Positions 35,379 to 44,162 of a stretch of DNA of 58,783 bases are shown piece after piece; within the stretch, counting starts at the first letter, position 1, and every line of letters begins with the position of its first letter. The stretch is from the NCBI RefSeq assembly GCF_015207285.1, contig NZ_JADEXD010000013.1, positions 1-58,783 of the forward strand, read 5' to 3'. Source of the DNA: Tychonema sp. LEGE 07203 (GTDB lineage Bacteria > Cyanobacteriota > Cyanobacteriia > Cyanobacteriales > Microcoleaceae). A model generated the notes under the pieces. It worked only from the letters and a program-made list of their open reading frames with translations, did not search any database and had not been told where the DNA came from. Both the position numbers and the translations under genes were made by a program.

Positions 35379-36419
35379 ATGGCATTATTATTAGCGGGCG
35401 ATATTGGCGGAACCAAGACAATTTTGCGCTTGGTGGAAAGGACTGTTCGGGGTGAAATGAATGCTGTTTACGAGTTTCGCTATCCGAGCGGGGAATTTCC
35501 CGATTTAGTGCCGATTGTGCGACAGTTTTTGACGGAAGCTGCTGCAAAATTGGATTCTGTACCGCAGCCTGAAAAAGCTTGTTTTGCGATCGCAGGCCCG
35601 GTGGTCAACAACACTGCAAAATTGACTAATTTGCCTTGGGTTCTCGAAGCAAGGCGTCTGGAACAAGAATTAGGAATATCCCGCGTCAGTTTAATAAATG
35701 ATTTTGTGGCGGTTGGTTATGGTGTGTGCGGTTTAGAAGCGACAGATTTGCACACTTTGCAAGCCGGAAAACCAGGGAAACACGATCCAATTGCTGTGAT
35801 TGGTGCGGGTACTGGTTTGGGAAATTGTTTTGCAATTCCCGAAGCAAATGGCATCAAGGTTTTTTCTTCGGAAGGGGGACACGCTGATTTTGCTCCTCGC
35901 TCCGAGTTGGAGTTTGATTTGCTGAAATATTTGTTAGCAAAACATGATATTCCCAGAATATCGATCGAGCGTGTAGTTTCGGGACAGGGGATTGTTTCGA
36001 TTTACCAGTTTTTGCGGGACAGAAAGTTTGCTCCTGAATCAGCGGAGGTAGGGGAGGCGATCGCCAAATGGGAGTCGGAAATTGGTAAAAGCGAGAAGAC
36101 TGTCGATCCGGGGGCGACAATTGCACGGGCGGCACTCAAAAAGTGCGATCGGCTTTCGGAACAAACAATGCAAATGTTTGTAGAAGCTTACGGCGCGGTA
36201 GCAGGAAATATGGCTGTTTCACTTTTACCTTACGGCGGTTTGTACGTAGCCGGCGGCATCGCTGCTAAGATTTTGCCGCTAATTCTAGAAGGCGGTTTTA
36301 TGCGAGCTTTTACCCACAAAGGCCGGATGGATTCACTCTTAGAAATGATCCCAGTTCGACTGGTTTTGAATCCCAATGTAGGGTTAATTGGAGCGGCCGT
36401 TTGTGCAGCAGGTCTTTAG
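35379..36419 (+). CDS. glk: Glucokinase
   Basis: Phosphorylates glucose to glucose-6-phosphate with ATP. The frame is open from TTG 35364, but ATG 35379 is preceded by AGGAGG (35370-35375, only three bases away) and gives the standard MALLLAGDIGGTKT start and 346 residues. Motifs: the phosphate-binding GDIGGTKT, the sugar-binding LINDFVAVGYG, GAGTGLGNC and the SSEGGHADFAPR segment with the Glu and His of the glucose pocket, and GGLYVAGGIAAKILP near the end. It follows the debranching enzyme, which releases free glucose, so the two are probably co-transcribed. Confidence 0.95.
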   Translation: MALLLAGDIGGTKTILRLVERTVRGEMNAVYEFRYPSGEFPDLVPIVRQFLTEAAAKLDSVPQPEKACFAIAGPVVNNTAKLTNLPWVLEARRLEQELGISRVSLINDFVAVGYGVCGLEATDLHTLQAGKPGKHDPIAVIGAGTGLGNCFAIPEANGIKVFSSEGGHADFAPRSELEFDLLKYLLAKHDIPRISIERVVSGQGIVSIYQFLRDRKFAPESAEVGEAIAKWESEIGKSEKTVDPGATIARAALKKCDRLSEQTMQMFVEAYGAVAGNMAVSLLPYGGLYVAGGIAAKILPLILEGGFMRAFTHKGRMDSLLEMIPVRLVLNPNVGLIGAAVCAAGL

Positions 36420-36435
36420 GAGAATATTACATAGT

Positions 36436-36783
36436 TTGGGCGGGCTAGAAGCCCACCCCACAATAATTTTGTGGCACAGGCATCTTGCCTGTGAATTTTT
36501 TGTGGCACAGGCATCTTGCCTGTGAATTTTTTGTGGCACAGGCATCTTGCCTGTGAATTTTTTGTGGCACAGGCATCTTGCCTGTGAATTTTTTGTGGCA
36601 CAGGCATCTTGCCTGTGACTGAAATTTGGGCGGGCTAGAAGCCCACCCCACAAGAAATTTTGTGGTACAGGCATCTTGCCTGTGAATTTTTTATGGCACA
36701 GGCATCTTGCCTGTGAATTTTTTGTGGCACAGGCATCTTGCCTGTGACTGAAATTTGGGCGGGCTAGAAGCCCACCCCACAAG
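36436..36783. repeat. REP-like palindrome array (left of RAYT)
   Basis: Two palindromic unit types alternate. Unit B, GTGGCACAGGCATCTTGCCT then GTG, is repeated eight times at 31-base spacing in blocks of five and three. Unit A, GGGCGGGCTAGAAGCCCACC then CC, occurs three times. Every B unit folds as ACAGGCA-TCT-TGCCTGT. There are no unique spacers, so it is not a CRISPR. Related units lie to the right of the transposase. Confidence 0.9.
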
Positions 36784-36797
36784 AAATTCAGAAAAAG

Positions 36798-37385
36798 CTA
36801 AACTTCATACATTTGCCAGAAAAAAGGATATTCCTCTGGAGTCACTGAAAGACCAGCCTTAACAGGATTTTGCCTAATATATTCCCAAAAAACCTGAAAT
36901 TCTCGTTCATCTCTGACAATATGGTCATATCGCTCATCCTGCCAGACAGTACCAATATGCTTAATCACCTTGGGAATTTGCTGAGAACTGTAGCTTTTCA
37001 TACTGTGCATAATGCTGCTGAGCGACCATAATTTACCCTCGGACTTTACTAAAGGCTGTATCAACATATGTACATGATCTCGCATTACAACTAAGCAAAA
37101 GATTTGATACCTTTGCCCATTAAAAAACTTGCAAGCATTTAGGACAACTTCTCTAGCTGCCGGAGTTAACTCGAACTTTTCCCAAGTATTAAAAGTGATG
37201 AAATAAACCGAGCCTTCTAACTCCCAATGAGGTAAATTTCTGTAAGTAACTTTTAATTGAGCCTCTCTGAGGCTAAGTGGCAGACTAGAAGCCTTTCCCA
37301 CAAAAAGCTGATATTCACCTGTGGTATCGGCATCTTCCCCGACCAAATCCTGACTGCTTCCCTGACTTAAAGTTCTGCGAATCAT
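36798..37385 (-). CDS. REP-associated tyrosine transposase (RAYT, IS200-like)
   Basis: Single-strand DNA transposase of the HUH/Y1 group of 195 residues. The Y1 domain begins near residue 46 (TYRNLPHWELEGSVYFITF) and contains the HUH metal site VMRDHVHMLIQP and the RAYT signature WQDERYDHIVRDEREFQVFW followed by YIRQNPVKAGL. It lies between two REP-like arrays on the same DNA, the normal arrangement of a resident RAYT that processes its own REPs. The N-terminal 45 residues do not belong to the family: residues 16-23 and 28-36 are translations of degenerate REP B and A units. The gene looks intact, so it may be active. Confidence 0.93.
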   Translation of the reverse strand: MIRRTLSQGSSQDLVGEDADTTGEYQLFVGKASSLPLSLREAQLKVTYRNLPHWELEGSVYFITFNTWEKFELTPAAREVVLNACKFFNGQRYQIFCLVVMRDHVHMLIQPLVKSEGKLWSLSSIMHSMKSYSSQQIPKVIKHIGTVWQDERYDHIVRDEREFQVFWEYIRQNPVKAGLSVTPEEYPFFWQMYEV

Positions 37386-37482
37386 ACGACTAATTACAAC
37401 CGCAACTTAATATAAAATAGCCTGAAATAAGTAAGATGCCAATACCCCGATCGAGCATTTTCATCAACTATTTAATTAAATT

Positions 37483-37726
37483 CTTGTGGGGTGGGCCCCA
37501 GAGCCCGCCCAAACTTCGGTCACAGTCCGGACAGCCTGTGCCACAAATTACTTGTGGGGTGGGCCCCAGAGCCCGCCCAAACTTCGGTCACAGTCCGGAC
37601 AGCCTGTGCCACAAATTACTTGTGGGGTGGGCATCTTGCCCGCCCAAACTTCGGTCACAGTCCGGACAGCCTGTGCCACAAATTACTTGTGGGGTGGGCC
37701 CCAGAGCCCGCCCAAAATATACAGGT
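37483..37726. repeat. REP-like palindrome array (right of RAYT)
   Basis: Three full units and one partial unit of 67-68 bases each combine an A-like palindrome (CTTGTGGGGTGGGCCCCAGA and GCCCGCCC) and a B-like palindrome (CACAGTCCGGACAGCCTGTG). The third unit has the centre CATCTTG in place of CCCAGAG with its arms kept, so palindromy is under constraint. Confidence 0.9.
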
Positions 37727-37740
37727 TAAATTGCCACAGC

Positions 37741-38190
37741 TTATCTCATTTTCAAAATCTTCTCAGCCACACATTCAGATACCGGCATCACAGATAACCG
37801 ATTGCCTTTCCTCACCACCAAAATCTCATCACTACTAAACTCTTGCTTCAATTTTTCCAAAGATATTGACTGAGCAAAATCCTCAACAAACTCCACTTTC
37901 ACAGTTTGCCAGCGAGGCGAATCAAACGTTGATTTAGCATCATAATATTCGCTATTTATGTCAAACTGAGTCGGATCGGCAATCCCCGTTTCCACAACGC
38001 GCACCAACCCGACAATTCCCGGAAATTTAGTATTAGAATGGTAAAAAAATACTAAATCTCCCACACTCATTTGTCGCATAAAATTGCGAGCTTGATAGTT
38101 GCGAACTCCGTCCCATATTGAAATATTATCTGACTTTAAGTCCGCAATACTGTAAACATCCGGTTCCGACTTCATCAGCCAATAATTCAT
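37741..38190 (-). CDS. EVE domain-containing protein
   Basis: The 149-residue protein is a single EVE (PUA-like/YTH-related) domain that binds modified bases. Its start is MNYWLMKSEPDVYSIADL, followed by IWDGVRNYQARNFMRQMSVGDLVFFYHSN and GLVRVVETGIADPTQFD. All aromatic-cage positions seem present. The frame opens at TTG 38196, but ATG 38190 is the family start. EVE proteins are common in bacterial genomes and sometimes accompany restriction systems; here its neighbour is a REP array, so no link is implied. Confidence 0.93.
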   Translation of the reverse strand: MNYWLMKSEPDVYSIADLKSDNISIWDGVRNYQARNFMRQMSVGDLVFFYHSNTKFPGIVGLVRVVETGIADPTQFDINSEYYDAKSTFDSPRWQTVKVEFVEDFAQSISLEKLKQEFSSDEILVVRKGNRLSVMPVSECVAEKILKMR

Positions 38191-38369
38191 GTGCAATTGT
38201 TTTTCGTTATTTGTTGTTAGTTATTGGGATATTGAAGGAATCAGGAAAAAAACAGCTATCCCTGTATCCGTAACTTCCGTGTTATGCGGTTGTAATTGGC
38301 AATGGGCGATCGATCGTTAGAACAAATAACCAAGAACCCACAAATAACCACTAACCACTAACCAATAAT

Positions 38370-40721
38370 TCATAAAATATCCTTACGCTTCTGCAACCAC
38401 AGAGTCAACATCAAATAAACCAAAATATGCACGCACAAAATACCCCAATTTAAACCCAAATTTTCCCACGTTGGATCGTAAACAGCAGTAGGCTCAAACG
38501 GCTGAGGAAGCGTACTGCCATCCGGTAATGTCGTAGCTGCGGGAACCATCCCATTTACATTAACTAAAGAGCCGTAAGCACCGACAGACCAGCGGCTTAA
38601 CATCAACCAAGAAAACTTGCTCGCCACACCTTCCATCTTAAACAAAACTCCAGAAAATATAATCTGAGGCAGTAATATTAGAGGCAAAGCGCTGTTAGCT
38701 TGAGAGCCATTTTTAACGATGGCTGAAACAACTAATCCGAGACTTATGCAGCTCATTAAAGTTAAGAGTGTGGTAATAAATGCTCCGACAGTCCAGGAAA
38801 TAAAACTGGGTTCGGGGGATTTAAAAGCAATTAAAATAACTGCTACCATTAACAGCGCTTGCAATACTGCCAAACCAGAAAGTATAAATAGTTTTGAACC
38901 TAAATAAGCAAACAATCCTAAGTTCACTAAACGTTCGCGCAAATAAATAGCCGCTTCTTTGACGATTTCTTGCAAAGAAGTTGCCAGTCCCACCCAAATC
39001 GCCGCGCAGGTAAATACAAATAAAACTCTGAGCGCTAAAGGTGCTAAAGTTGCCTCCGGCGCGCCAATTAATGGGTCTTTATCTCTGACGGCTAGCCGCA
39101 GCAAAGTAATGCCTATCGGAGCCGTTAAAAGAGCTAAACTCAAGTTAACCAAGTCGCGGGAAATTAGCTGAAAATAGCGCTGGGAGAGCAGAACAAGTTG
39201 TTGGATCGAAGATACAGAGTTTGGCTGGGGAGGCGCTTGTTTTTTTCCTTCGTTGCCGGTACTGAAGTGGTTGACAATATAGCGCTGATAATATTCTGAA
39301 TTTTTGAAAGTTTCCGCCCACTTCGGAACATTGGTTTTATCTGCTAATTCGTTGTAAATGTCGGCAAAATCGCCCGTTTTCATATCAAAAAAATCGATCG
39401 CTTCCTGGGGCGGGCCGAAGTAACAGAGGTATCCGGGGACACCCATAAAAGCAATTCGATCGCACATCGTGATATTTGCCGTCGCGTGAGTCACCAGAAT
39501 CACCGTCCGGCCTTGATTTGCCAACTTTCGCAGCAGTTGCATCATCTTCTTGTCCAAACCCGGATCGAGTCCTGAAGTCGGTTCGTCTAAAAAGAAAAGT
39601 TTCGGATCTGCTAACAGTTCGACTCCGATACTAACCCGCTTCCGCTGTCCGCCGCTAAGTTCTTTTACCAAAGCAGTGCGGCGGTGAGACATCTCAATAT
39701 CTTCTAAAGTTTTTGTAACTGCTTGCTTGACATCTGTATCGGGAGGTAAACGCAATTTAGCTGCATAACTCAAAACTTCTTCGACTGTCAAATCGAAGTG
39801 TACAATGTCATCTTGCGGCACGTAACCAATTTGATTGCGGTAAATATTGAAGTTTTGGCGCAGGTTGTCGCCGTTGAGAAATACAGCGCCTTTAGTAGTT
39901 TTCTCTATGCCTAAAAGCGTCCGCATTAAAGTAGATTTGCCAGCGCCGCTACCGCCGACTAAACCCACAAACTGCCCCGGTTCGATCGCCAAAGTGATAC
40001 TTTCCAAACGCTTCGGAATCACCAGGGAGTCAGCATCCAAACGAATTTGATGGCCGGAGTCTTGCATCTCCAACTCACCGCTGCGGTAAGTGAGAGTAAA
40101 GGGCCCGATCCGAATTGCATCTCCCTCGGACAACTGTACAGAATTTGTGACTCGCTGACTGTTAACAAAAACCCCGTTAACGCTGTGGTCTCGCAAAATA
40201 TAATTGCCGCGGCTGTCTTGGTCAATTGTCGCGTGGCGGCGAGAAACCAGCGGCGCATCTAATTGCAGCGAAGCGTTTGGATCGCGACCCAACAAAACCG
40301 ACCGATTCTTAAGAGAAATTGACTGCTTTCTGGACACAGCAATTTGATTCGCAGTCGGATTAAAATAAGTCAGCAAAACTTGATTTTGAGGATCGAGACC
40401 TATTTTAATTTCTGTACCGTTTTTCAGAAAATAACCGTCATTGGGAGTGATGCGAGTGCGATCGACAAATAAGCCATTAGTGCTCGGCCGCTGCCCGTCA
40501 CCGTCGTAAATCCAGTAATTATGACCAATTTGGCGCAAAACAGCATGAACGCCGGAAACGGCGCGCCAGGGGTCGGGAACAATTAAATCTGCACGAGTGC
40601 GATCGCGCCCCAATACGTGCTGCGGCTGTTTTAACTCTAACTGTATAACTTGCCCTTGACTGCTTAACACTAAATAAGGTCGATCGCTTAAAGCAGTCGG
40701 TTGTCCTGTATTACCTATCAT
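38370..40721 (-). CDS. FHA-domain ABC transporter (ABCG/White-like fusion)
   Basis: A 783-residue half-transporter fused to two FHA domains. FHA 1 covers about residues 20-110 (VLGRDRTRADLIV) and FHA 2 about 135-210 (LLGRDPNASLQLDAPLVSRR, then HSVNGVFVN). The ATPase follows: Walker A GGSGAGKSTLM near 255, signature LSGGQRKRVSIG and Walker B LFFLDEPTSGLDP. A C-terminal ABC2 membrane domain of about six helices completes it. The FHA domains bind phosphothreonine, so transport may be switched by a Ser/Thr kinase. The substrate is unknown. The gene is alone on the minus strand. Confidence 0.95.
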   Translation of the reverse strand: MIGNTGQPTALSDRPYLVLSSQGQVIQLELKQPQHVLGRDRTRADLIVPDPWRAVSGVHAVLRQIGHNYWIYDGDGQRPSTNGLFVDRTRITPNDGYFLKNGTEIKIGLDPQNQVLLTYFNPTANQIAVSRKQSISLKNRSVLLGRDPNASLQLDAPLVSRRHATIDQDSRGNYILRDHSVNGVFVNSQRVTNSVQLSEGDAIRIGPFTLTYRSGELEMQDSGHQIRLDADSLVIPKRLESITLAIEPGQFVGLVGGSGAGKSTLMRTLLGIEKTTKGAVFLNGDNLRQNFNIYRNQIGYVPQDDIVHFDLTVEEVLSYAAKLRLPPDTDVKQAVTKTLEDIEMSHRRTALVKELSGGQRKRVSIGVELLADPKLFFLDEPTSGLDPGLDKKMMQLLRKLANQGRTVILVTHATANITMCDRIAFMGVPGYLCYFGPPQEAIDFFDMKTGDFADIYNELADKTNVPKWAETFKNSEYYQRYIVNHFSTGNEGKKQAPPQPNSVSSIQQLVLLSQRYFQLISRDLVNLSLALLTAPIGITLLRLAVRDKDPLIGAPEATLAPLALRVLFVFTCAAIWVGLATSLQEIVKEAAIYLRERLVNLGLFAYLGSKLFILSGLAVLQALLMVAVILIAFKSPEPSFISWTVGAFITTLLTLMSCISLGLVVSAIVKNGSQANSALPLILLPQIIFSGVLFKMEGVASKFSWLMLSRWSVGAYGSLVNVNGMVPAATTLPDGSTLPQPFEPTAVYDPTWENLGLNWGILCVHILVYLMLTLWLQKRKDIL

Positions 40722-41082
40722 ATCTAAATTGCGGTTTTTGCACTAACTTTTTCAGCATATCAAAAGGTGGAAGTCAATAGTTATTAGTTATTAGTTATTA
40801 GTTATTAGTTATTAGTTATTAGTTATTCGTTATTCGTTATTAGTTATTAGTTATTAGTCAACAGTCAACAGTCAACAGTCAGCAGTCAGTAGGGGCGGTG
40901 CCCCCGTGCCCGCCCTCTTAACAGTCAACCGTCAACCGTCAACCGTCAACCGTCAACCGTCAACAGTCAACACTCAACAGTCAACACTCAACAGTCATTA
41001 GGTAAAATAAAAAATTCCCACTCTCCCAATCCTCCAATCTCCCTCTGGGCTATAACCAGCAATTTATATGTGTAGTAGCTTA
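40722..41082. repeat. Heptamer STRR-rich gap
   Basis: No gene in this 360-base gap. It holds a TTATTAG heptamer array (40783-40858), AGTCAAC and AGTCAGC arrays (40858-40890 and 40920-40995), and a GTAGGGGCGGTGCCCCCGTG repeat at 40889-40916. The arrays are tandem and imperfect, in the same 7-base style as elsewhere. Confidence 0.75.
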
Positions 41083-42945
41083 TCACCTTTTAGCAACAAC
41101 CGACAAACTGCGAAGCCGATTAATTGCCGCCGCTAATTCAAAACGTCGAAACATCGCAAAATCCCCTTCAGGAAAAGAAGATAAAATATCCATCCCCTCC
41201 GTCTCAATATCCGCCATCACCAAATCTATGATTTCCGACAAAGTACGTTTTCCGTCCATGTATTGCTGCTTAGCACAAACCATTGCCGCAGCGATCGCCC
41301 TTAACTGTCCGCTGTCCGCAATTTGCTCGACAGCACCCAAATCAATCTCCTCATTTCCGAAAGCCAATTCATCAACATCCCGCACCTTCACCCGCACATC
41401 TCGCCGTCCCCTACTCGGATCTAAACTAGCAGGAACCGGCACTCTGTGAGTAATCTCACCAAAACTTTCCCCCCCTTCAGCAGCGCGGCTGGCAGAATAT
41501 TTATTAGCAATTTCTTTAGCTTTTTCCGTCACGTTATATGCTTGAAAATTATCCATTGAAATCACAGTATCCGCCACATCAAAATAATCGCCGCTTCCCC
41601 CCATGACTAAAATAGTCGATACGCCACAATCTGCATACAACTGTTTGACTTTATCGATAAAAGGCGTAATTGGTTCTTTATCCTTAGCGATGAGTTCTTG
41701 CATTCGGCGATCGCGAATCATAAAATTTGTCGCCGCCGTATCCTCATCCACCAACAAAACAGGCACTAAATCCTGTTCCTTTTTCCTTCTCTCCTGTTCC
41801 TCATTCCCTTTTCCTTCTTCCTTCTTCCGACTTCCATCGGACTGACATCCGTTAAATCCCGTACATTGCTCGTTGCCGAACTTCCTTATCCCCACTTCCA
41901 AAGCCTCAATAATATTAGCAGCTTGCGACGTGCTCCCGCTCGCATTTTCAGTATAAAATTGTACAGTATCTCTACCTTGCGGCAAGTGGTTAATAAAAGG
42001 CGAAATATCTACTCCTGCAACACTTCTGCCATCTTCTGCCCTAATTTTAACCGCTGCCGGATTTGTAACAACAAATTCCCTACCATCTCCCGGAATTCGG
42101 TTGTAAACTCCCAACTCAATCGCCCTGAGTAAAGTTGATTTGCCGTGATAGCCGCCGCCAACAATCAAAGTAATGCCAGCCGGAATACCCATGCCGAAAA
42201 TCAAACCGCGATTCGGACAATTAAACTCAACTTTTAACGACGGCGGCGACACAAAAGCCACAGCATCATTTAACAAAGGGCGATTGTCAACACCGCTGCG
42301 GCGGGGCAAAATAGAACCATCAGCAACAAACGCAACTAATCGTTTTTCAGCTAACTGTTCCCGCAGCCAGTCAGCATCTTCTACAGTTTCAACGTGACGG
42401 CGACATTCAGCAGCATTTAAGCTCGAATATTTCAGAGATAGGCTGACAATTCGCGGGATATCTTCGCACAGCATTTCAGCAGCTTGTCGCCCTAAAATAC
42501 TGCGTCCCCCGGCCGGAAGCCCGACCGAAAATCGCATTTCAACTCCTCCTAAATCTTCGCTATCGGATGTATTTGAGGAAACGATCAATGCGGAAGTTCG
42601 CTCTAAAACTTCTTGTCCGAGCCGAGTCACTGCAATTGTACCGCTTTTGCCAGTGCCGCGCTTGCTGCTGGTGTGGCGTGCAGCTTTGTCAAACTGCCGG
42701 GTTAGATAATCTCGCAGGGCTATTTCTCGACTGCGAGATTGGAAAAGTTCGCAGGGAATTCGAGCAATGTTTGGCGGAATTTTGACTCTAAATTTACTGG
42801 GAGAAGCAAACGGATCTCCCTGCACCCAATCAATAATTAATGTAAATTCATCAAAGTTATAGCTGCCTTGAATTTCTTTGTAAGCTTTGTAACCTCGATT
42901 GTCTAGTTGCAGCAAATGTTGTTTCAGGCTCTGTTTGTCAGTCAT
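41083..42945 (-). CDS. ABC-class P-loop ATPase (PF09818 family)
   Basis: Predicted ATPase of the ABC class of about 620 residues. The frame runs on upstream, but those 14 codons are translated GAAGAAGG repeat, so ATG 42945 (TDKQSLKQHLLQLDNRGYKA) is the real start. The Walker A GGGYHGKSTLLRAIELGVYN, QGRDTVQFYTENASGSTSQA, and the Walker B-like LLVDEDTAATNFMIRDRRMQ are clear. Between QCTGFNG and LVPVLLVDED lies a 30-residue Lys/Glu/Arg insert that is a translated GAAGAAGG repeat, in frame. Function unknown. The insert looks recent and disposable, placed in a surface loop next to the ATPase core. Confidence 0.9.
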   Translation of the reverse strand: MTDKQSLKQHLLQLDNRGYKAYKEIQGSYNFDEFTLIIDWVQGDPFASPSKFRVKIPPNIARIPCELFQSRSREIALRDYLTRQFDKAARHTSSKRGTGKSGTIAVTRLGQEVLERTSALIVSSNTSDSEDLGGVEMRFSVGLPAGGRSILGRQAAEMLCEDIPRIVSLSLKYSSLNAAECRRHVETVEDADWLREQLAEKRLVAFVADGSILPRRSGVDNRPLLNDAVAFVSPPSLKVEFNCPNRGLIFGMGIPAGITLIVGGGYHGKSTLLRAIELGVYNRIPGDGREFVVTNPAAVKIRAEDGRSVAGVDISPFINHLPQGRDTVQFYTENASGSTSQAANIIEALEVGIRKFGNEQCTGFNGCQSDGSRKKEEGKGNEEQERRKKEQDLVPVLLVDEDTAATNFMIRDRRMQELIAKDKEPITPFIDKVKQLYADCGVSTILVMGGSGDYFDVADTVISMDNFQAYNVTEKAKEIANKYSASRAAEGGESFGEITHRVPVPASLDPSRGRRDVRVKVRDVDELAFGNEEIDLGAVEQIADSGQLRAIAAAMVCAKQQYMDGKRTLSEIIDLVMADIETEGMDILSSFPEGDFAMFRRFELAAAINRLRSLSVVAKR

Positions 42946-42947
42946 TA

Positions 42948-43080
42948 AAAAGAAGGAAGAAGGAAGAAGGAAGAAGTCATTAGTCATTAGTCATTAGTCA
43001 TGTTTTGCTGTCGCCCCCCGATCGAACGTCCAACGTCATCAGGAAGAAGGAAGAAGGAAGAAGGAAGAAGGAAGAAGAAA
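42948..43080. repeat. GAAGAAGG and GTCATTA repeat tract
   Basis: The tract between the ABC-class ATPase start and the peptidase stop has GAAGAAGGAAGAAGG runs at about 42950-42976 and 43040-43080, with TCATTAG heptamers between them (42977-43000). It contains the ATPase promoter region. Confidence 0.7.
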
Positions 43081-43124
43081 ATAACATTTTACATAATTAC
43101 CAATTACCAATTACCAATTACCAA

Positions 43125-44162
43125 TTATTGAATTTCCAATAATTTAGCAGTAGCATTGACAACAATTTGAGCAGAACCGGCGAAAAAAGGTCGATCGATA
43201 GTTGCTAGTGTATCAGTAGATTGGTGGTAGTGGGGCGATCGCAAATTTGCAGTATCCGTCACCAACACAGCGCCAATTCCCTTATACCAGAAAGGCGCGT
43301 GATCGCTTCGCAAAACATCAGGAGTTAGCAACCCTTTCAGAGGAACCGGCAGCGCCACCACTGGCGGCAAATCGGCGTTTCTCGACTCCGCAAAAGTTTT
43401 CAACAGCAGCGGGTGTTCCGCATCTCCAACCACAGCGATAAACTCCCCTTTATCGGGAGATGTTACCCCCGATGCTTCTAAAAAAGGTTGCGCTGTCAAC
43501 CCTTCGGGATATCGCTGACACCCCGGCGCGCGACAGGCATAACCTACCATATCTAAAACTACCACTCCCTGCAAATTTTTTAACCGCGCGTCGCTACCTG
43601 CGAATGCTAAACTGCCTAAAAGTCCGAGTTCTTCCCTGTCAAAAAATGCTACTTGCAATGTCCGGGGAGTGGGACGAGAACCCAGCAATCTTGCTACTTC
43701 TAAAACTACTGCAACTCCCGTCGCATTGTCGTCAGCACCGGGAGATTTTGGTACAGTATCGTAGTGTGCTGCGACTAAAATTGCACCAGCCTTTGAATCA
43801 GTACCTTTTCTCTCTGTGAAAACGTTGATTCCGCGATCGAACGGCTGCAACTCAGGGGCAAATCCTAAATTTTTTAGTTCTTGGGAAATGTAATCTCTCG
43901 CAAAAGCGCGATCTCTTTCTCCCTCGCGTTCTCCTGCTAGATTCTCGACGTGTTTCCACAACTGAGATGGGTCAATTTGGGGTGCGACGACAGGATTTGT
44001 TTCAACAGTCAGCGGCGGTGGAGAGGGGCGCTGGGAAGTGTCGGTAGCGCGATCGGTCGAAACTTGCCAAACAGCAGAAAACTGCTGCAACGAGTCAGAA
44101 CTCCAACCCACAGCAAGCACCGCTACGAAAATAACTATTCCTATCCAAATCAATTGTTTCAT
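43125..44162 (-). CDS. M28 family zinc peptidase
   Basis: Secreted or membrane-anchored metallo-aminopeptidase-like protein of 345 residues. An N-terminal hydrophobic segment (LIWIGIVIFVAVLAVGW) is a signal anchor. A Pro-rich linker precedes the M28 domain: VAAHYDTVPKSPGADDNATG with the first His and bridging Asp, DREELGLLGS with the catalytic Glu pair, the DMVGY Asp ligand, and SDHAPFWYKG with the last His. All five zinc ligands are present, so the enzyme should be active. The natural substrate is unknown. It faces the ABC-class ATPase in the same direction across a repeat tract. Confidence 0.93.
   Translation of the reverse strand: MKQLIWIGIVIFVAVLAVGWSSDSLQQFSAVWQVSTDRATDTSQRPSPPPLTVETNPVVAPQIDPSQLWKHVENLAGEREGERDRAFARDYISQELKNLGFAPELQPFDRGINVFTERKGTDSKAGAILVAAHYDTVPKSPGADDNATGVAVVLEVARLLGSRPTPRTLQVAFFDREELGLLGSLAFAGSDARLKNLQGVVVLDMVGYACRAPGCQRYPEGLTAQPFLEASGVTSPDKGEFIAVVGDAEHPLLLKTFAESRNADLPPVVALPVPLKGLLTPDVLRSDHAPFWYKGIGAVLVTDTANLRSPHYHQSTDTLATIDRPFFAGSAQIVVNATAKLLEIQ

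Noticed and set aside
36384-36782. 132-codon frame with RQDACATK repeats
   Set aside because: Translated REP array without a start signal; useful only to show that the RAYT N-terminus derives from the same units.
36436-36783. CRISPR-like array of 31-base units
   Set aside because: The units are contiguous, palindromic and have no unique spacers; no cas genes are near. They are REP-like palindromes.
37483-37726. CRISPR-like array of 68-base units
   Set aside because: The stretch that would be spacer is identical in every unit, so this is a plain tandem repeat.
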